The notes: generated from the letters alone by a model not told the origin. Shown: positions 28,287 to 39,300, numbered from the stretch's first letter. The stretch is 64,000 nt of DNA from Mycobacterium szulgai (GCF_002116635.1 NZ_LQPW01000022.1:32323-96322); one strand, 5' to 3'. Numbers and translations are program-made.

Positions 28287-29614
28287 GCGACTCGCTCCTC
28301 GGAACCGGCGGGCATGGCGATGATCGCGTGCGCATTGGCACCCCCCGCGCCGAACGACGACGCGGCGCCGTAGCGGATCCCGTTTTTCGGTTCCCAGGGG
28401 TGCAGCTTGGTAGCCAGTCGCAGGCCGGTCAGATCCCAGTCGAGTTTCTTGGTTGGGTTGTCCGAGAAAAGAGTTGGCGGGATGTGGCCGTGCTGACCGG
28501 CGAGCAGTAGCTTGATCAGGCCGAGCATTCCGGATGCGGCTTGGGCATGACCGGCGTTGGACTTGATCGATCCCAGTAGCGCTTCGGATCCGCCGGCGCC
28601 GTACGTCTTGAACAGAGCCACCAATTCCATTGGGTCGCCGGCAAGGGTTGCGGTGCCGTGTCCTTCGATCATGCCCACGTCCGCTGGATCGATTTCGGCC
28701 ACCTCGAGTGTCTTGCGGACCAGCTGTTCCTGTGCGCGGATCCGGGGTACGAGAATCGGTTTGCCTTTGCCGTTGTGGTTGGTGCGAATGGCCAGGATTC
28801 GGCCCAGGATTCGGTGTCCGAGTTGCCGGGCTCGTGATTCACGCTCGACAAGCACCGCTCCGGCACCTTCGCCCCAGACCGTGCCGGTCGCGTCGTCAGA
28901 GTAGGCGCGGCAGTGCCCGTCGTCGGAAAGGGCATTGAGCCGGGCGAACTCATAGAAGGCCGACGGTGCTCCGAGAACACACACGCCGCCGGCGATGGCC
29001 CATTCGCACTCGTCCAGCGCAATCGCGGTGGCGGCCAAATGAAGTGCAGTCAACGACGACGCGCACGCGGTATCAACCGATATGGATGGGCCGGTCAGTC
29101 CCAGGAAGTGCGAGATGCGGCCGGCACCGCCAAGTTGACCCATGCCGACGGTTCGGTGGCCGGTGTAGGCATCGGCCACCGCGGCGCGGGTTCCGTACTC
29201 CGACATGGACATTCCGATGAAACAGCCGGCCTCTTGGCCCTCGACTGCGCCCGGGTTGACCCCGGCATTTTCCAGCGCCTTCCACGCCACCCGCATCGCA
29301 ACGCGTTGCTGGGGGTGCATCACGAGGGCCTCGCGAGGGGTGATGCCGAAGAAGTATGGGTCGAATACCGTTGCGCTGTCCATGAATCCGCCGGCATCGG
29401 GAACCTGTCCCCAGCCGTCCAACTCCGAAACCGACAGCAGATCGTCGACCGGCCAGCTGCGATCCCGGGGAAACGGAGAGAGCAACTCCCGAGATTCGGC
29501 GAGCGCCGACCACAATTGCGCTGGCGTGCCGATTCCTCCCGGGGCCTCGACGGCCATCCCGGATATGACGATCGGATCGCTGAATGGCGCTAGCGCAGCA
29601 CCGTATTTGCTCAC
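28283..29614 (-). CDS. mbtC: Ketosynthase MbtC
   Basis: A 443-residue stand-alone beta-ketoacyl synthase with the complete catalytic triad: Cys174 in DTACASS, His in EGHGTAT and His in SNAGHAQ. It condenses the malonyl-derived unit held by MbtD. GTG 29614 was chosen because it overlaps the stop of the thioesterase gene (GTGA) and gives the usual ~444-residue length. It is translationally coupled on both sides: mbtT upstream, mbtD downstream. Confidence 0.93.
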   Translation of the reverse strand: MSKYGAALAPFSDPIVISGMAVEAPGGIGTPAQLWSALAESRELLSPFPRDRSWPVDDLLSVSELDGWGQVPDAGGFMDSATVFDPYFFGITPREALVMHPQQRVAMRVAWKALENAGVNPGAVEGQEAGCFIGMSMSEYGTRAAVADAYTGHRTVGMGQLGGAGRISHFLGLTGPSISVDTACASSLTALHLAATAIALDECEWAIAGGVCVLGAPSAFYEFARLNALSDDGHCRAYSDDATGTVWGEGAGAVLVERESRARQLGHRILGRILAIRTNHNGKGKPILVPRIRAQEQLVRKTLEVAEIDPADVGMIEGHGTATLAGDPMELVALFKTYGAGGSEALLGSIKSNAGHAQAASGMLGLIKLLLAGQHGHIPPTLFSDNPTKKLDWDLTGLRLATKLHPWEPKNGIRYGAASSFGAGGANAHAIIAMPAGSEERVA

Positions 29615-30369
29615 GCTGTCTGCCCGCAGCACGCGTAGGACGCGACCAATTCCGCAACGGCGTCGAGGTGATCGTTCAAGTAGAAATGGCCGCCGTCGAA
29701 CATGGTGACCTCAAGGGCGCTGGTGTGCTTGCCCCACCCGTAGAGGTCGGCCAGGCTGACGATCGGGTCTTCGTCGCCTCCGATCGCCAGAATGGGGGCC
29801 GCTATCTTGACGTCCTCGTCGCACAAGTAGGTGTCACAGGCCTGATAGTCAGCCTTGATCACGGGAAGTGCCAGCTTCATCAGTTCGCGGTTGCTGAACA
29901 CATCCGCGGTGGTGCCTTCCAGCGCTGCCAGATAGTCGAGGATTTCGTCGTCGTCCTTTGGATGCGGTGGTTTTGCCGACGAATTGCTCGGGGCGACCGA
30001 CGCCGAGACATTCAGCCGCCCCACTTTGATTCCCCGGGCCTCGGCGAGCCTGACGAATTCGAAGGCCACCCAGCCACCCATGCTGTGACCGAACGCGAAT
30101 AGCGGCAGCCCGCGATTGTGGGGCGAGTTTGTGAACTCCGCGAGTGCTCCTGCCGCGATCGCGGGCAGCGCGGTGAGCGGCGTTTCGGCGGCGCGGTCCT
30201 GGCGGCCCGGGAACTGGAAAACGAGGACGGTGAACTTCTTACTCAAGGCTTTGGACAGGTTGCGATAGGCCGACGCGCCGGCCCCGGCATGCGGAAAGAC
30301 CAGCAAAAGCGGGTTGTCGGGCGAATCGGGTTTGTGGAACTCCCTGATCCACCCCAATGGGCGCCGCAT
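29611..30369 (-). CDS. mbtT: Type II thioesterase of the mycobactin cluster
   Basis: A 252-residue alpha/beta hydrolase of the GrsT/type II thioesterase family: VFPHAGAGASAYRN near the N-terminus, nucleophile Ser96 in GHSMGG, an acidic residue in GGDEDPIV and the His in GGHFYLN. Such enzymes remove wrong acyl groups from carrier domains. Non-tuberculous mycobacteria encode it separately as MbtT, whereas M. tuberculosis carries a thioesterase domain on MbtB; MbtB here lacks that domain. ATG 30369 has GAAAGG upstream. An in-frame ATG at 30438 lies within the IdeR box and is not preferred. Confidence 0.88.
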   Translation of the reverse strand: MRRPLGWIREFHKPDSPDNPLLLVFPHAGAGASAYRNLSKALSKKFTVLVFQFPGRQDRAAETPLTALPAIAAGALAEFTNSPHNRGLPLFAFGHSMGGWVAFEFVRLAEARGIKVGRLNVSASVAPSNSSAKPPHPKDDDEILDYLAALEGTTADVFSNRELMKLALPVIKADYQACDTYLCDEDVKIAAPILAIGGDEDPIVSLADLYGWGKHTSALEVTMFDGGHFYLNDHLDAVAELVASYACCGQTA

Positions 30370-30421
30370 GCACAGATACCTTTCGTATGCCCGTCGAACA
30401 ATCTCGGTCCCGCCAAGCAAC

Positions 30422-30440
30422 TTAGCGAAGGCTAACATAA
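30422..30440 (-). promoter_or_regulatory. IdeR-type iron box upstream of mbtT
   Basis: TTAGCGAAGGCTAACATAA on the plus strand matches 15 of 19 IdeR positions. On the reverse strand it overlaps TATGTT, a likely -10 for the mbtT-mbtC-mbtD operon. The same 19 bases recur at 31137-31155. Confidence 0.75.
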
Positions 30441-30486
30441 ACTATCCGGCGTCACGGGCTGGATGTCAGCCCGCTGACCTCCGGAT

Positions 30487-31074
30487 TCAGCACTGTGACG
30501 GGCTGCCTTCGTGAGGCTCCCGGTCACGAACCATGAGCGCGGCACGTTTGTTCGGCAGCTCGACGTCGCGAGTGCGACGGAAGCCGGCGCGCTCGAACGC
30601 CCGAATCGACCGCTGGTTATCGACGTCCGGCTCGGCGATCACCCGGTCGGCGCGCGGGTCCGCATCGAGCTGCCAGGTGGATACCGCGTTCAGCAGCTTT
30701 ACGGCCAGGCCGCGACCGCGGCATTCGGCCGGACCCAGCAACAGGTGCACGCCGGCGTCGTGGTCCCGGGCGGCGTAGTAGTGCGCCAACTGGTCAAGAT
30801 CGGCTCGATAGAGCTCCCAATAGCTCATCGGAATCCCGTTCAGTTCGCCTACGTAGGCAGTGGAATGCGCACTTTCTTCCTGCTTCTGCAGATAGGCCGC
30901 GATCTCGCGGGGTGGCCACGCCTTCTTCCAGAAGCGAGCTACCTCGGGATCGTTCATCCATGCGTGCAGTAGGTCCACATCGCGGTCCAGGCACAGGCGA
31001 CGCAACGAGAATTCGCCGGAGAACTCCTCGTGTTCCAGGCCGGCACAGCGGTGCCGCAGATCCGGCGTGTACAC
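30487..31074 (-). CDS. GNAT hydroxylysine N-acyltransferase, MbtK-like
   Basis: A 195-residue acetyltransferase of the siderophore family (IucB/RhbD/MbtK type). FSLRRLCLDRDVDLLHAWMN is followed by PEVARFWKKAW, the acyl-CoA loop VHLLLGPAECRGRGLAVKLL (about residue 108) and EPDVDNQRSIRAFERAGF, the usual end motif. Such enzymes acylate the hydroxylamine of hydroxylysine, completing the hydroxamate. In M. tuberculosis MbtK (Rv1347c) is far from the main cluster; here a family member sits inside it. GTG 31074 has GGAGG seven bases upstream. Acyl chain preference is unknown. Confidence 0.8.
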   Translation of the reverse strand: MYTPDLRHRCAGLEHEEFSGEFSLRRLCLDRDVDLLHAWMNDPEVARFWKKAWPPREIAAYLQKQEESAHSTAYVGELNGIPMSYWELYRADLDQLAHYYAARDHDAGVHLLLGPAECRGRGLAVKLLNAVSTWQLDADPRADRVIAEPDVDNQRSIRAFERAGFRRTRDVELPNKRAALMVRDREPHEGSPSQC

Positions 31075-31136
31075 CGCGCAACCTCCGGTACTGCCACCTG
31101 AAACTCGTGCTCGGACGGCCGCAGGAGCCGCTTAAC

Positions 31137-31155
31137 TTAGCGAAGGCTAACATAA
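31137..31155 (+). promoter_or_regulatory. IdeR-type iron box between the acyltransferase and mbtE
   Basis: TTAGCGAAGGCTAACATAA is identical to the box at 30422-30440, and the identity extends over 22 bases. It lies between the divergent starts at 31074 and 31282. TAACAT or CATAAT within it may be the -10 for mbtE. Confidence 0.75.
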
Positions 31156-31281
31156 TCTGCTGAGCTGTGCTTGGGTAGCGGGAAGAAGGGGCAGGCGCTG
31201 GGCGACCATGGGCACGAGTCAAGAAGATTTCCTTGGCTGCAGAGGCCTGCGGGCTTCAATTTCTAGGAGTGAAAACTAGCG

Positions 31282-34200
31282 ATGGTTGACGACGCCAGGA
31301 CCGTACAGGAACGCCGTCGCGAGCTGCTGCGCCGGCGCGTCGCCGAAAGCGGCTTAGCGGCAAAGCAAACGGTGGCGATGCCAAGGGTGCGCGCCGGTGA
31401 GCGTTACCCGCTGTCGGCGGGCCAACGCCGAATGTGGTTTCTGCAGACGATGGATCCTGCGGACGCCGCGCTGAATATCTGTGTTGCCTATCGGCTGACC
31501 GGCGACGTGGACCAGGCACGGCTACGGGCCGCCTTCGGTGCTTTCGTCGAGCGGCACGCCGTCTTGCGTACCACCTATGGAGTGGACAGCGCGGGTGAGC
31601 CCTATCAGATCTATAGCGATGACGCCGAGATCAATTGGAAGACGACGGATTTAACCGAATCCCCGGAACTCGAGCGGAATCGCCGAATCGAGTCGTTGGC
31701 CCGAGAGGAGTTCGGCAAACCGGTCAAGCTCACCAGCGAAATCCCGTTGCGCGTTACGCTGATCCGCACCGGCGCAGCCGAATTCGTGCTGCTTCTGGTG
31801 GTGCATCACATCGCGTGGGACGAAGAATGCTGGGAGGTGTTCTTCGGTGAGCTCAGCGCCGCGTACAACGGGCAGGATCTGAGTGCGGCGGCTCCGCAGT
31901 TTGTCGCGGTCGAGGTGATGGAAAGCGCGGTGGAGCCCAGCATTTCCGACGTCGGCTACTGGGCTGACCGGTTGCGTCCGCCACCCGAACCGCTGGAGCT
32001 CCCGGGTGCGCGGGCCGCGCATCCGTCCAGGCGCTCCGAACGTCGCACGCATTCGCTGCCCGCCGAGCTTTATCGCCGCGTCGAGGATTTCGCCCGCCTT
32101 AGTTCGGCCTCGCCGCTGATGGTGCTACTGGCGGCCTTCGGGGTGCTGGTGCGCCGCTACACCGGCGCTACCGATTTCCTCGTCTCCGTGCCGGTGACCG
32201 AGCGCAGCGCCACCTCCGCCGCTGCGATCGGCTATTTCGGCAACACGCTGTTGCTGCGGATCACCACCCGACCCCACGACACGTTCACCTCGTTCGTCGC
32301 AGCGGTGCGCGAAACCTGTCTCGAGGGCTTCGCTCATCAGTCGGTCGGCATCGATCGGGTGATACGCGAGATAAACCCGGAGCGAATGGGTCACGACGGC
32401 ATGGACCAGCTCGTCCGACTGGGCTTCAGTATGCGCAAGAGCACCAACGGATTCGCGCTGGACGGCATCACCGTGCGCCAGCTGCGATTGGGCGCGGTAA
32501 CCGCCGACCTTCCGCTTGCGCTTGCGATCGTGCTGGAACCCGAAGGTGTATTCGTCGAATTCGATTACCAGATCGACGTGCTGAGCGGCGAACTCGCCGA
32601 TCAAATGCGGACGCATTATCTACAGCTACTCGACAGCGCGCTGGCCGACCCAGAACATCGTCTCGTCAACCTGGACATGCTGGGCGCCGGCGAGCGGAAA
32701 AGCGTTTTGGCGCAGTCGCATGGGGAACTCGTCGCCGCTGCGCCCACCACAATGGTGGCGCTGCTCGAGGCCGCCGCCACCGGCGCTCCCGACGCGGTGG
32801 CGCTGGTCTCTGACGCGACCGAGCTGACCTATGCCGGATTGCACGGTCGCGCAAACCGCTTGGCGCGCTGGTTGATCGAACAGGGATTCGGTGCCGACGA
32901 CATCATCGGCCTGCGCATCAGCACGTCGGTCGAGTTCATCGTCGCGATGCTCGCCGTACTCAAGGCAGGTGCGGCCTACCTGCCGATCGACCCGGCATAC
33001 CCGGGCGATCGCATCGAATACCTCGTTACCGACGCCCAGCCCAAGGCGGTTATCGGGCACGACGAGCTCGATGCCGCCGAACAGAGCGCCGCGCAGCTTT
33101 CGGACACTGCGCTCACCGACGCCGATCGGCTATCCCCATTGCATCCCGAGCAATTGGCCTATGTCATCTACACATCGGGATCAACCGGCCAGCCTAAGGG
33201 TGTGGCGGTTTCGCACCGGGCCATCGCCGAACACATCGAGGGCTTCGTCGCCGAGTGGAGCATGACCGCCGACGACCGGTTGCTGCAATCGTCGTCGGTG
33301 AGTTTCGATGCCTCGCTGTTGGACATTTTCGTCACGTTGTCCCTTGGGGCACAGCTCATTGTGCCCAAACCAGATGCGTTCAGCGACATTCCGTATGTCG
33401 CCGATTTGATCGGCCGCCGCGGGGTCACCGTGCTGCACATGGTCCCCTCGATGCTGAGCACTCTGCTGATGCTGCCGCAGGTCAACGAGTGGCGGCAGCT
33501 GCGACACGTGCCGGTGGGCGGCGAAGCGCTCCCCGGCGAGATCGCCGACAAGTTCTCCGGCTACTTCGACGCGAAGTTGCGTAATCACTACGGCCCGACC
33601 GAGGCCGTCGTTTGTTCCACGCACATGCCGGTAACCGGCTCGCACGGCGCACGGGTGGTACCGATCGGCGTGCCGAACCGCAACGTCTACGCCTACGTGC
33701 TGGACGAGGAGCTGCAGCCGGTTCCCGCAGAGGTGATCGGTGAGCTCTACCTCGGTGGTGCTCAGTTGGCGCGCGGCTACCTGGGCCGTCCGTCGCTGAC
33801 CGCACAGCGATTCGTCGCCGACCCATTCGGCCCGGGTATGCGGCTGTATCGGACGGGAGATCTAGTGCGCCGCAACGTCTCTGGTGAGCTGGAATTCGTC
33901 GGGCGAGCCGACGAACAGGTCAAGATCCGCGGCTACCGGATCGAGCCGGGGGAAATCGAGTCCGTGATCGCGATGCATCCAGCGGTCGCGCACTGCCTCG
34001 TCGTCCCGGAGGACACCGCGGCCGGACCCATCCTCGCCGCATACGTCGTGCCCGTCACGAGCGCCGAAACCGCCTTCACGGAACTGGAACTCGACGAGAT
34101 CCGCGGACATGCCGCGTCGGTGCTGCCGGAGTACATGGTGCCCGGCGCGTACGCTGTGATTCCCGAAATCCCACTGACGGTGAGCGGCAAGCTGGACAAG

Positions 34201-36342
34201 CGGGCCCTGCCCGCGCCGACCCGTATCTCGGCGCGTCAATACCGGGAACCGGTGACAGCCACCGAGCAACGGATGTGTGCGATCTTCGCCCGGTTGTTCG
34301 GCCGGGAGAAAGTGGGAGCCGAGGACTCCTTCTTTGGGCTGGGCGGCCATTCGCTGCTCGCCGCCCGACTGATCGCGCAGATCCGCGCCGAATTCGGGAT
34401 GGCGCTGGACGTCCGCGCCGTCTTCGATGCGCCGACTCCCGCCGGACTGGCGGCGGTGCTGGTTGAGCAGGTGCGGGCCGAGTTCGACATCGATCTCGAC
34501 GAGGATCTCGACGAGCTGGAAATCGAGCAGCCCGTCGACGACGGGGGTGCCGCCGACGCGCCGGTGCTACCGTCGACCCGTCCGGATCAGGTCAAGACGG
34601 TTCGTTCGCAGCGGCCGCCGTTGTCCTACTCGCAGCTGGCCATGTGGTTCCAGCACCAGATGCGAGGCACCAGTGTGTTCTTCAACCTTGCGCTTTCGCT
34701 CAGGTTCACTGGTCCACTCGACACCACCGCACTTGCCCTGGCACTCAACGACGTTGTGGCCAGGCACGAGGCACTGCGGACGACTTTCCCTGAGCACGAA
34801 GGGCTTCCGTATCAACGCGTGCAGCCGGATCTAGTGGTCGATCTCGCCGTCTGCCGGGTCGCCGCCGGCCAGGTCGACGAGACGGTGGCCGAGCTGCGGC
34901 GTTATGCCTTTGCGCTGGATTCCGAACCGTTGATCAGGCCGACGCTGCTGATGGTCGATCCGGAAAACCACCTGCTGCTATTGCTGATCCACCACATCGT
35001 TACCGACCATACTTCGCTGGGCGTTATCTTCGAGGATCTCCTCAGCGCATATCGCGCCCGGGCGGCCGGACAGGCGCCGGGGTGGGACGCGTTGCCGCTG
35101 CAGTTCATCGATCATGCTGTGTGGCAACAGAATGCCTTCGATGGCCCGTGGGGGCAGGCCGAACTAGCGCATTGGCGTGACGTGTTGGCCGGTTTGCCCG
35201 ACGAGATCTCGATAGGTGCTGACTATTCGCGGCCGCCGATTCTGGGCAGCCGTCCCCAGACAGCCTCATTCGTCGTGCCGGCCGAGCGGCGCGCGGCCCT
35301 TGCGCAGCTCGCCGAGCAATCGGGGGCCAGCGAGTTCATGGTGTATCAGGCCGCACTTGCGGTGGTGTTGCACAAGCTGGGCGGGGGTAGCGACATTGCG
35401 ATCGGCAGTCCGGTCGCGGCTCGGGTGGAAGCCGCCACTGCGCATGTCAATGGTCCCTTTGCCAACGTCGTGGTGCTGCGCAATGACCTTTCGGAAGATC
35501 CGAGCTTGCAGACCACGGTGGTGCGCTGCCGCAGCACGGTCTTGGATGCGTTGGCGCACCAGGAATTCCCCATCGATCGGTTGGTCGAGTCGCTCAATCC
35601 GCGACGCTCGACATCGCGAAATCACCCCTTGTTCCAAAGCTCAATCCACCTGCGCGGTGCGCGGGACTGGGCGCGCCGGCCGCGCCGGCTCACCGAGACC
35701 GGCCAAACCACGGTGGTTCCCGTCCCGATGGAGTTCGAGATCTCGCTACTGGATCTGGAACTGAGCATGGACGTGCTGCCCGACGGCGACCTCGAAGCGC
35801 GTCTGGTCGCCAACGCCGATCTGTATAGCCGCGAGACGGTCGCACTCATCGCCGATGCGCTGGAGTCCGCATTCGATGCCTATGCGCTGACGCCGGACCT
35901 GCGCATCTCGGCGCTGCAGTTGCTGCCTGCTGCCGCGATGGAAAGGCTGCTCGCACCGGCGATTCCGGCGCCCCGGCAGCGACCGCTGGCCGCCGGAGCC
36001 GGTTCGGCGGCAACCGAGCGGGCGCTCATCGCGTTGCTCGAGGAACTGCTTGACATCACCGACGTCGACCGGGAGGACAACTTCTTCGCCCTCGGTGGGG
36101 ACAGCATCATCTCGGTTCAATGGGCGGCCCGCGCGGGCGCACAGGGACTGGCGCTGACTCCGGTGATGGTCTTCGAGCACCTGACGATCGCAGAACTTGC
36201 CGCCGCGGTGGATGCGGCCGCCGATCATCCGGTGGCTGAAGGTGATCCAGTGTCCGTGCAGCAGGCCGAGCCGATGAGTGCCTCGGGTCTGGACGCCGAT
36301 GCGCTGGCGGCGCTCAGCGCGGCCTGGCACAGCCAATCGTGA
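31282..36342 (+). CDS. mbtE: Mycobactin NRPS MbtE (C-A-PCP-C-PCP)
   Basis: A 1686-residue synthetase. Condensation domain 1 has HHIAWDE at about residue 174. Adenylation has YTSGSTGQPKGV (about 628) and [20 protein letters not shown] (about 873-892). Carrier 1 has FGLGGHS (about 1020). Condensation domain 2 has HHIVTDH (about 1237). Carrier 2 has LGGDSII (about 1604). It should load and incorporate the acylated hydroxylysine unit. The length is almost that of Rv2380c (1682). ATG 31282 follows AGGAG. It is the first gene of an E-F-B operon rather than following mbtB-C-D. Confidence 0.93.
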   Translation: MVDDARTVQERRRELLRRRVAESGLAAKQTVAMPRVRAGERYPLSAGQRRMWFLQTMDPADAALNICVAYRLTGDVDQARLRAAFGAFVERHAVLRTTYGVDSAGEPYQIYSDDAEINWKTTDLTESPELERNRRIESLAREEFGKPVKLTSEIPLRVTLIRTGAAEFVLLLVVHHIAWDEECWEVFFGELSAAYNGQDLSAAAPQFVAVEVMESAVEPSISDVGYWADRLRPPPEPLELPGARAAHPSRRSERRTHSLPAELYRRVEDFARLSSASPLMVLLAAFGVLVRRYTGATDFLVSVPVTERSATSAAAIGYFGNTLLLRITTRPHDTFTSFVAAVRETCLEGFAHQSVGIDRVIREINPERMGHDGMDQLVRLGFSMRKSTNGFALDGITVRQLRLGAVTADLPLALAIVLEPEGVFVEFDYQIDVLSGELADQMRTHYLQLLDSALADPEHRLVNLDMLGAGERKSVLAQSHGELVAAAPTTMVALLEAAATGAPDAVALVSDATELTYAGLHGRANRLARWLIEQGFGADDIIGLRISTSVEFIVAMLAVLKAGAAYLPIDPAYPGDRIEYLVTDAQPKAVIGHDELDAAEQSAAQLSDTALTDADRLSPLHPEQLAYVIYTSGSTGQPKGVAVSHRAIAEHIEGFVAEWSMTADDRLLQSSSVSFDASLLDIFVTLSLGAQLIVPKPDAFSDIPYVADLIGRRGVTVLHMVPSMLSTLLMLPQVNEWRQLRHVPVGGEALPGEIADKFSGYFDAKLRNHYGPTEAVVCSTHMPVTGSHGARVVPIGVPNRNVYAYVLDEELQPVPAEVIGELYLGGAQLARGYLGRPSLTAQRFVADPFGPGMRLYRTGDLVRRNVSGELEFVGRADEQVKIRGYRIEPGEIESVIAMHPAVAHCLVVPEDTAAGPILAAYVVPVTSAETAFTELELDEIRGHAASVLPEYMVPGAYAVIPEIPLTVSGKLDKRALPAPTRISARQYREPVTATEQRMCAIFARLFGREKVGAEDSFFGLGGHSLLAARLIAQIRAEFGMALDVRAVFDAPTPAGLAAVLVEQVRAEFDIDLDEDLDELEIEQPVDDGGAADAPVLPSTRPDQVKTVRSQRPPLSYSQLAMWFQHQMRGTSVFFNLALSLRFTGPLDTTALALALNDVVARHEALRTTFPEHEGLPYQRVQPDLVVDLAVCRVAAGQVDETVAELRRYAFALDSEPLIRPTLLMVDPENHLLLLLIHHIVTDHTSLGVIFEDLLSAYRARAAGQAPGWDALPLQFIDHAVWQQNAFDGPWGQAELAHWRDVLAGLPDEISIGADYSRPPILGSRPQTASFVVPAERRAALAQLAEQSGASEFMVYQAALAVVLHKLGGGSDIAIGSPVAARVEAATAHVNGPFANVVVLRNDLSEDPSLQTTVVRCRSTVLDALAHQEFPIDRLVESLNPRRSTSRNHPLFQSSIHLRGARDWARRPRRLTETGQTTVVPVPMEFEISLLDLELSMDVLPDGDLEARLVANADLYSRETVALIADALESAFDAYALTPDLRISALQLLPAAAMERLLAPAIPAPRQRPLAAGAGSAATERALIALLEELLDITDVDREDNFFALGGDSIISVQWAARAGAQGLALTPVMVFEHLTIAELAAAVDAAADHPVAEGDPVSVQQAEPMSASGLDADALAALSAAWHSQS

Positions 36343-36346
36343 GGCG

Positions 36347-39300
36347 ATGGTGACGACAGCTCCGGCACAGATCGAGGACGTTCTTGCGCTTACCCCGCTG
36401 CAGGAAGGTCTGTTTGCCCTGTATCGATTGGCCGAGGGCAGCTTCGACATCTACACCATGCAGTTCGTCGCCGATATCGACGGTCCGCTCGATGTCGAGC
36501 TGCTGCGCAGAAGTGCCCAAGCCATGCTCGACCGGCACCCGAATCTGCGGGCGGCGTTCTGGGATCGCGATGTGCCCAAACCGGTCCAGATTGTGCCGGC
36601 GCATGCCGAGCTGCCGTGGTCCGAGCGTGTGGCGATGCCGACGGAATTCGACGCAATCGCACGGTCCGAGCGGCATCGTCGGTTCGATTTGAGCAGAGGT
36701 CCGGCGATGCGCGTGGTGGTGCTCAGTGTCCCCGGGGAGCCGAGATGGCGGATGATCTTCACCGCCCATCACATCCTGCTCGACGGCTGGGGACTCGGGG
36801 TCTTCTTCACCGAGATGCTCGCGGTGTATCGGGCCGGGGGAGCACTTGACGGACTACCCGCTGCGCGTCCGTACCGCGACTACATCGCTTGGCTGGCGGG
36901 CCAAGACCGGGTGGCGGCCGTTGCCAAGTGGACCGAATACCTCAAGGGCGTCTCCGCGCCGCTGATGGTGGCCGAGGGCACGTCCGCCGCGGCCGGCGGC
37001 GTGCCGGAGCAGGCGCAGTCGCTGCTGCCGGCCGGCGCTACCGCTGGGCTCCGGCAATGGGCGCGGCGCAATGGACTCACCCTCAACACCGCGGTGCTGT
37101 TCGCCTGGGCCGTCGTGCTCAGCAGGCTCACCGATCGTCGCGACGTCGTCTTCGGCACCGTCGTCTCAGGCCGTCCGGAGAACCTGCCGGACATCGAGAC
37201 GATGGTGGGGATGTTCATCAACACCGTGCCGGTGGTGCACCACGTCAGCACGGCCGCGTCGGTAGTCGAACAGTGCGTTGCGCTGCAGCGTGAATCGTCG
37301 GCAATGCGTGACATCGGCTACCTGAGTTTGTCGGAGCTAGGGCGTGCACACGGCGGCGGCGCACTGTTCGACAGCATGTTCGTGTTCGAGAACGCGCCGA
37401 TCGAGGACGCGATTCATCCGGTGACCACACCAGACGGTGCCCGCTTCACTCCCATTGCCGGAGAAAGCCTGACGCACTACCCGTTGACCGCCGTCTCGCA
37501 CCTGAAGGACGATGCGCTGGTGGTGGTGGTGGAAGCGATTCGTGCGGCGGTTCCGCATCTTCCGGCCGCGCAGATCTGCGAGCGACTGGTCGGGGTACTG
37601 CGCCAGCTCCCCGCCATCGGCGACCGAACCCCCGATGCGCTGGATGTGTTGACCGCGGCCGAACGTGCCGAATTCGCCGGCGTTGGTTCGCCATCCGTGC
37701 CGATTCCCGAGGGCTCGGTGTGGGAGCTGTTCGAGCGGCAGGTTCGCACCACCCCGGACGCCATTGCCCTCTCGGCGGGCAATTCTGAGCGATACACCTA
37801 CGCCGAATTACATGCTGCGGCATGCCGATTGGCGGGCGTGCTGGCCGCCCACGGCGTGGGGCCGGAAACGGTGGTAGCTCTGGCATTGCCGCGCTCCGGC
37901 CAGTCGATCGTCGCGATCCTGGCTGTGCTGGCCGCGGGCGGGACGTACCTGCCGATCGACGTAAGCCTGCCGGCCGCGCGGATCCAATCCATTCTTCGTC
38001 AGGCGAATCCGGCACTGGCGATCGTCGGGGACGGCTGCGCAGACTTGGTAGGTGCGCAAATTCCGAAGCTGGATCCCGCCGTGGCCGAGGGCAATTCACG
38101 GGACGTTGCCGTGGCGCCGCGGGCACACCGTGATCCGCAGCATAGTGCGTACATCATCTTCACCTCCGGCTCGACCGGTGAGCCCAAGGGTGTCGTCGGC
38201 ACCAACGCCGCACTGCTCGGCTATTTCGCCGACCACCGCGAACGCGTGTACCGGCCGGCCATGGCGCGGCTGGGCCGCCCGCTGCGGATCGCCCACGCCT
38301 GGTCGTTGAGCTTCGACGCCTCCTGGCAACCGATGATCGGCTTGCTCGATGGCCACGCGCTGCACCTGTTCGACGCCGAGGAGATGCGTGACGCGGATCG
38401 GTTGGTCAAGGGCATGGCTGCAAACCGGATCGACATGATCGATACCACGCCCTCGATGTTCGTCCAACTGCGCGCCGCCGGGCTCTTGGACCACGACCTA
38501 GGGGTGCTGGCCCTGGGCGGCGAAGCCATCAACAGCGCGCTGTGGGACCGGTTGCGGGCATTACCGTCGACCTCCGTGTACAACTGCTACGGGCCGACCG
38601 AGATGACGGTCGAGGCGGTGGTGGCCCCCGTCCATGACTACCCGGCCCCGACGATCGGCACGGCCAACGCCGGAACGTTCGGATATGTACTGGATTCGGC
38701 GTTGCGGATGGTGCCCAACGGCGTGGTCGGTGAACTCTATCTGTCCGGTGCACAACTTGCCCGCGGCTACGTCGGCCAATCGGCGATGACCGCCGCTCGC
38801 TTCGTGGCCGATCCGCTGCGACCCGGTCAGCGCATGTACCGCACCGGTGACTTGGTGCGCAGACTGGCGCATGGCGGGTATGCATATCTGGGCCGTGAAG
38901 ACACCCAAGTCAAGATTCGCGGCTACCGGGTGGAAGTCAGTGAAATCGAGGCCGCATTGCGCGGTCAGCCCGGAGTTCAGGATGCGGCGGTGTCCGTGCT
39001 GCGCCGGGAGAGCGGCGCCACCTTGGTGGGTTTTGTTGTGTGGCAGGAGAATACGAACGCCGACCCGGCCTATCTGCGTACCGAGCTCACCGAACGGCTG
39101 CCCTCCTACATGGTGCCGGCCCGGATTCTGGCGCTGGCTGCGCTGCCGGTGAACGCCAACGGCAAACTGGACGGACACGCGTTGGATCGGCTGGCCGCCG
39201 GCGCGCTGTCCGCGGTTGCGGGCGAGGCGGTGGCTTCCAACGACACCGAACGGGTGCTGTGCGAGCTGTTCGAGGAGCAGTTCAGCGGCGTGGTCCCACA

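Noticed and set aside
30370..30438. 23-residue extension of mbtT to an ATG at 30438
   Set aside because: That ATG lies within the IdeR box/-10 region, so it would precede or coincide with the transcription start; ATG 30369 has its own ribosome site.
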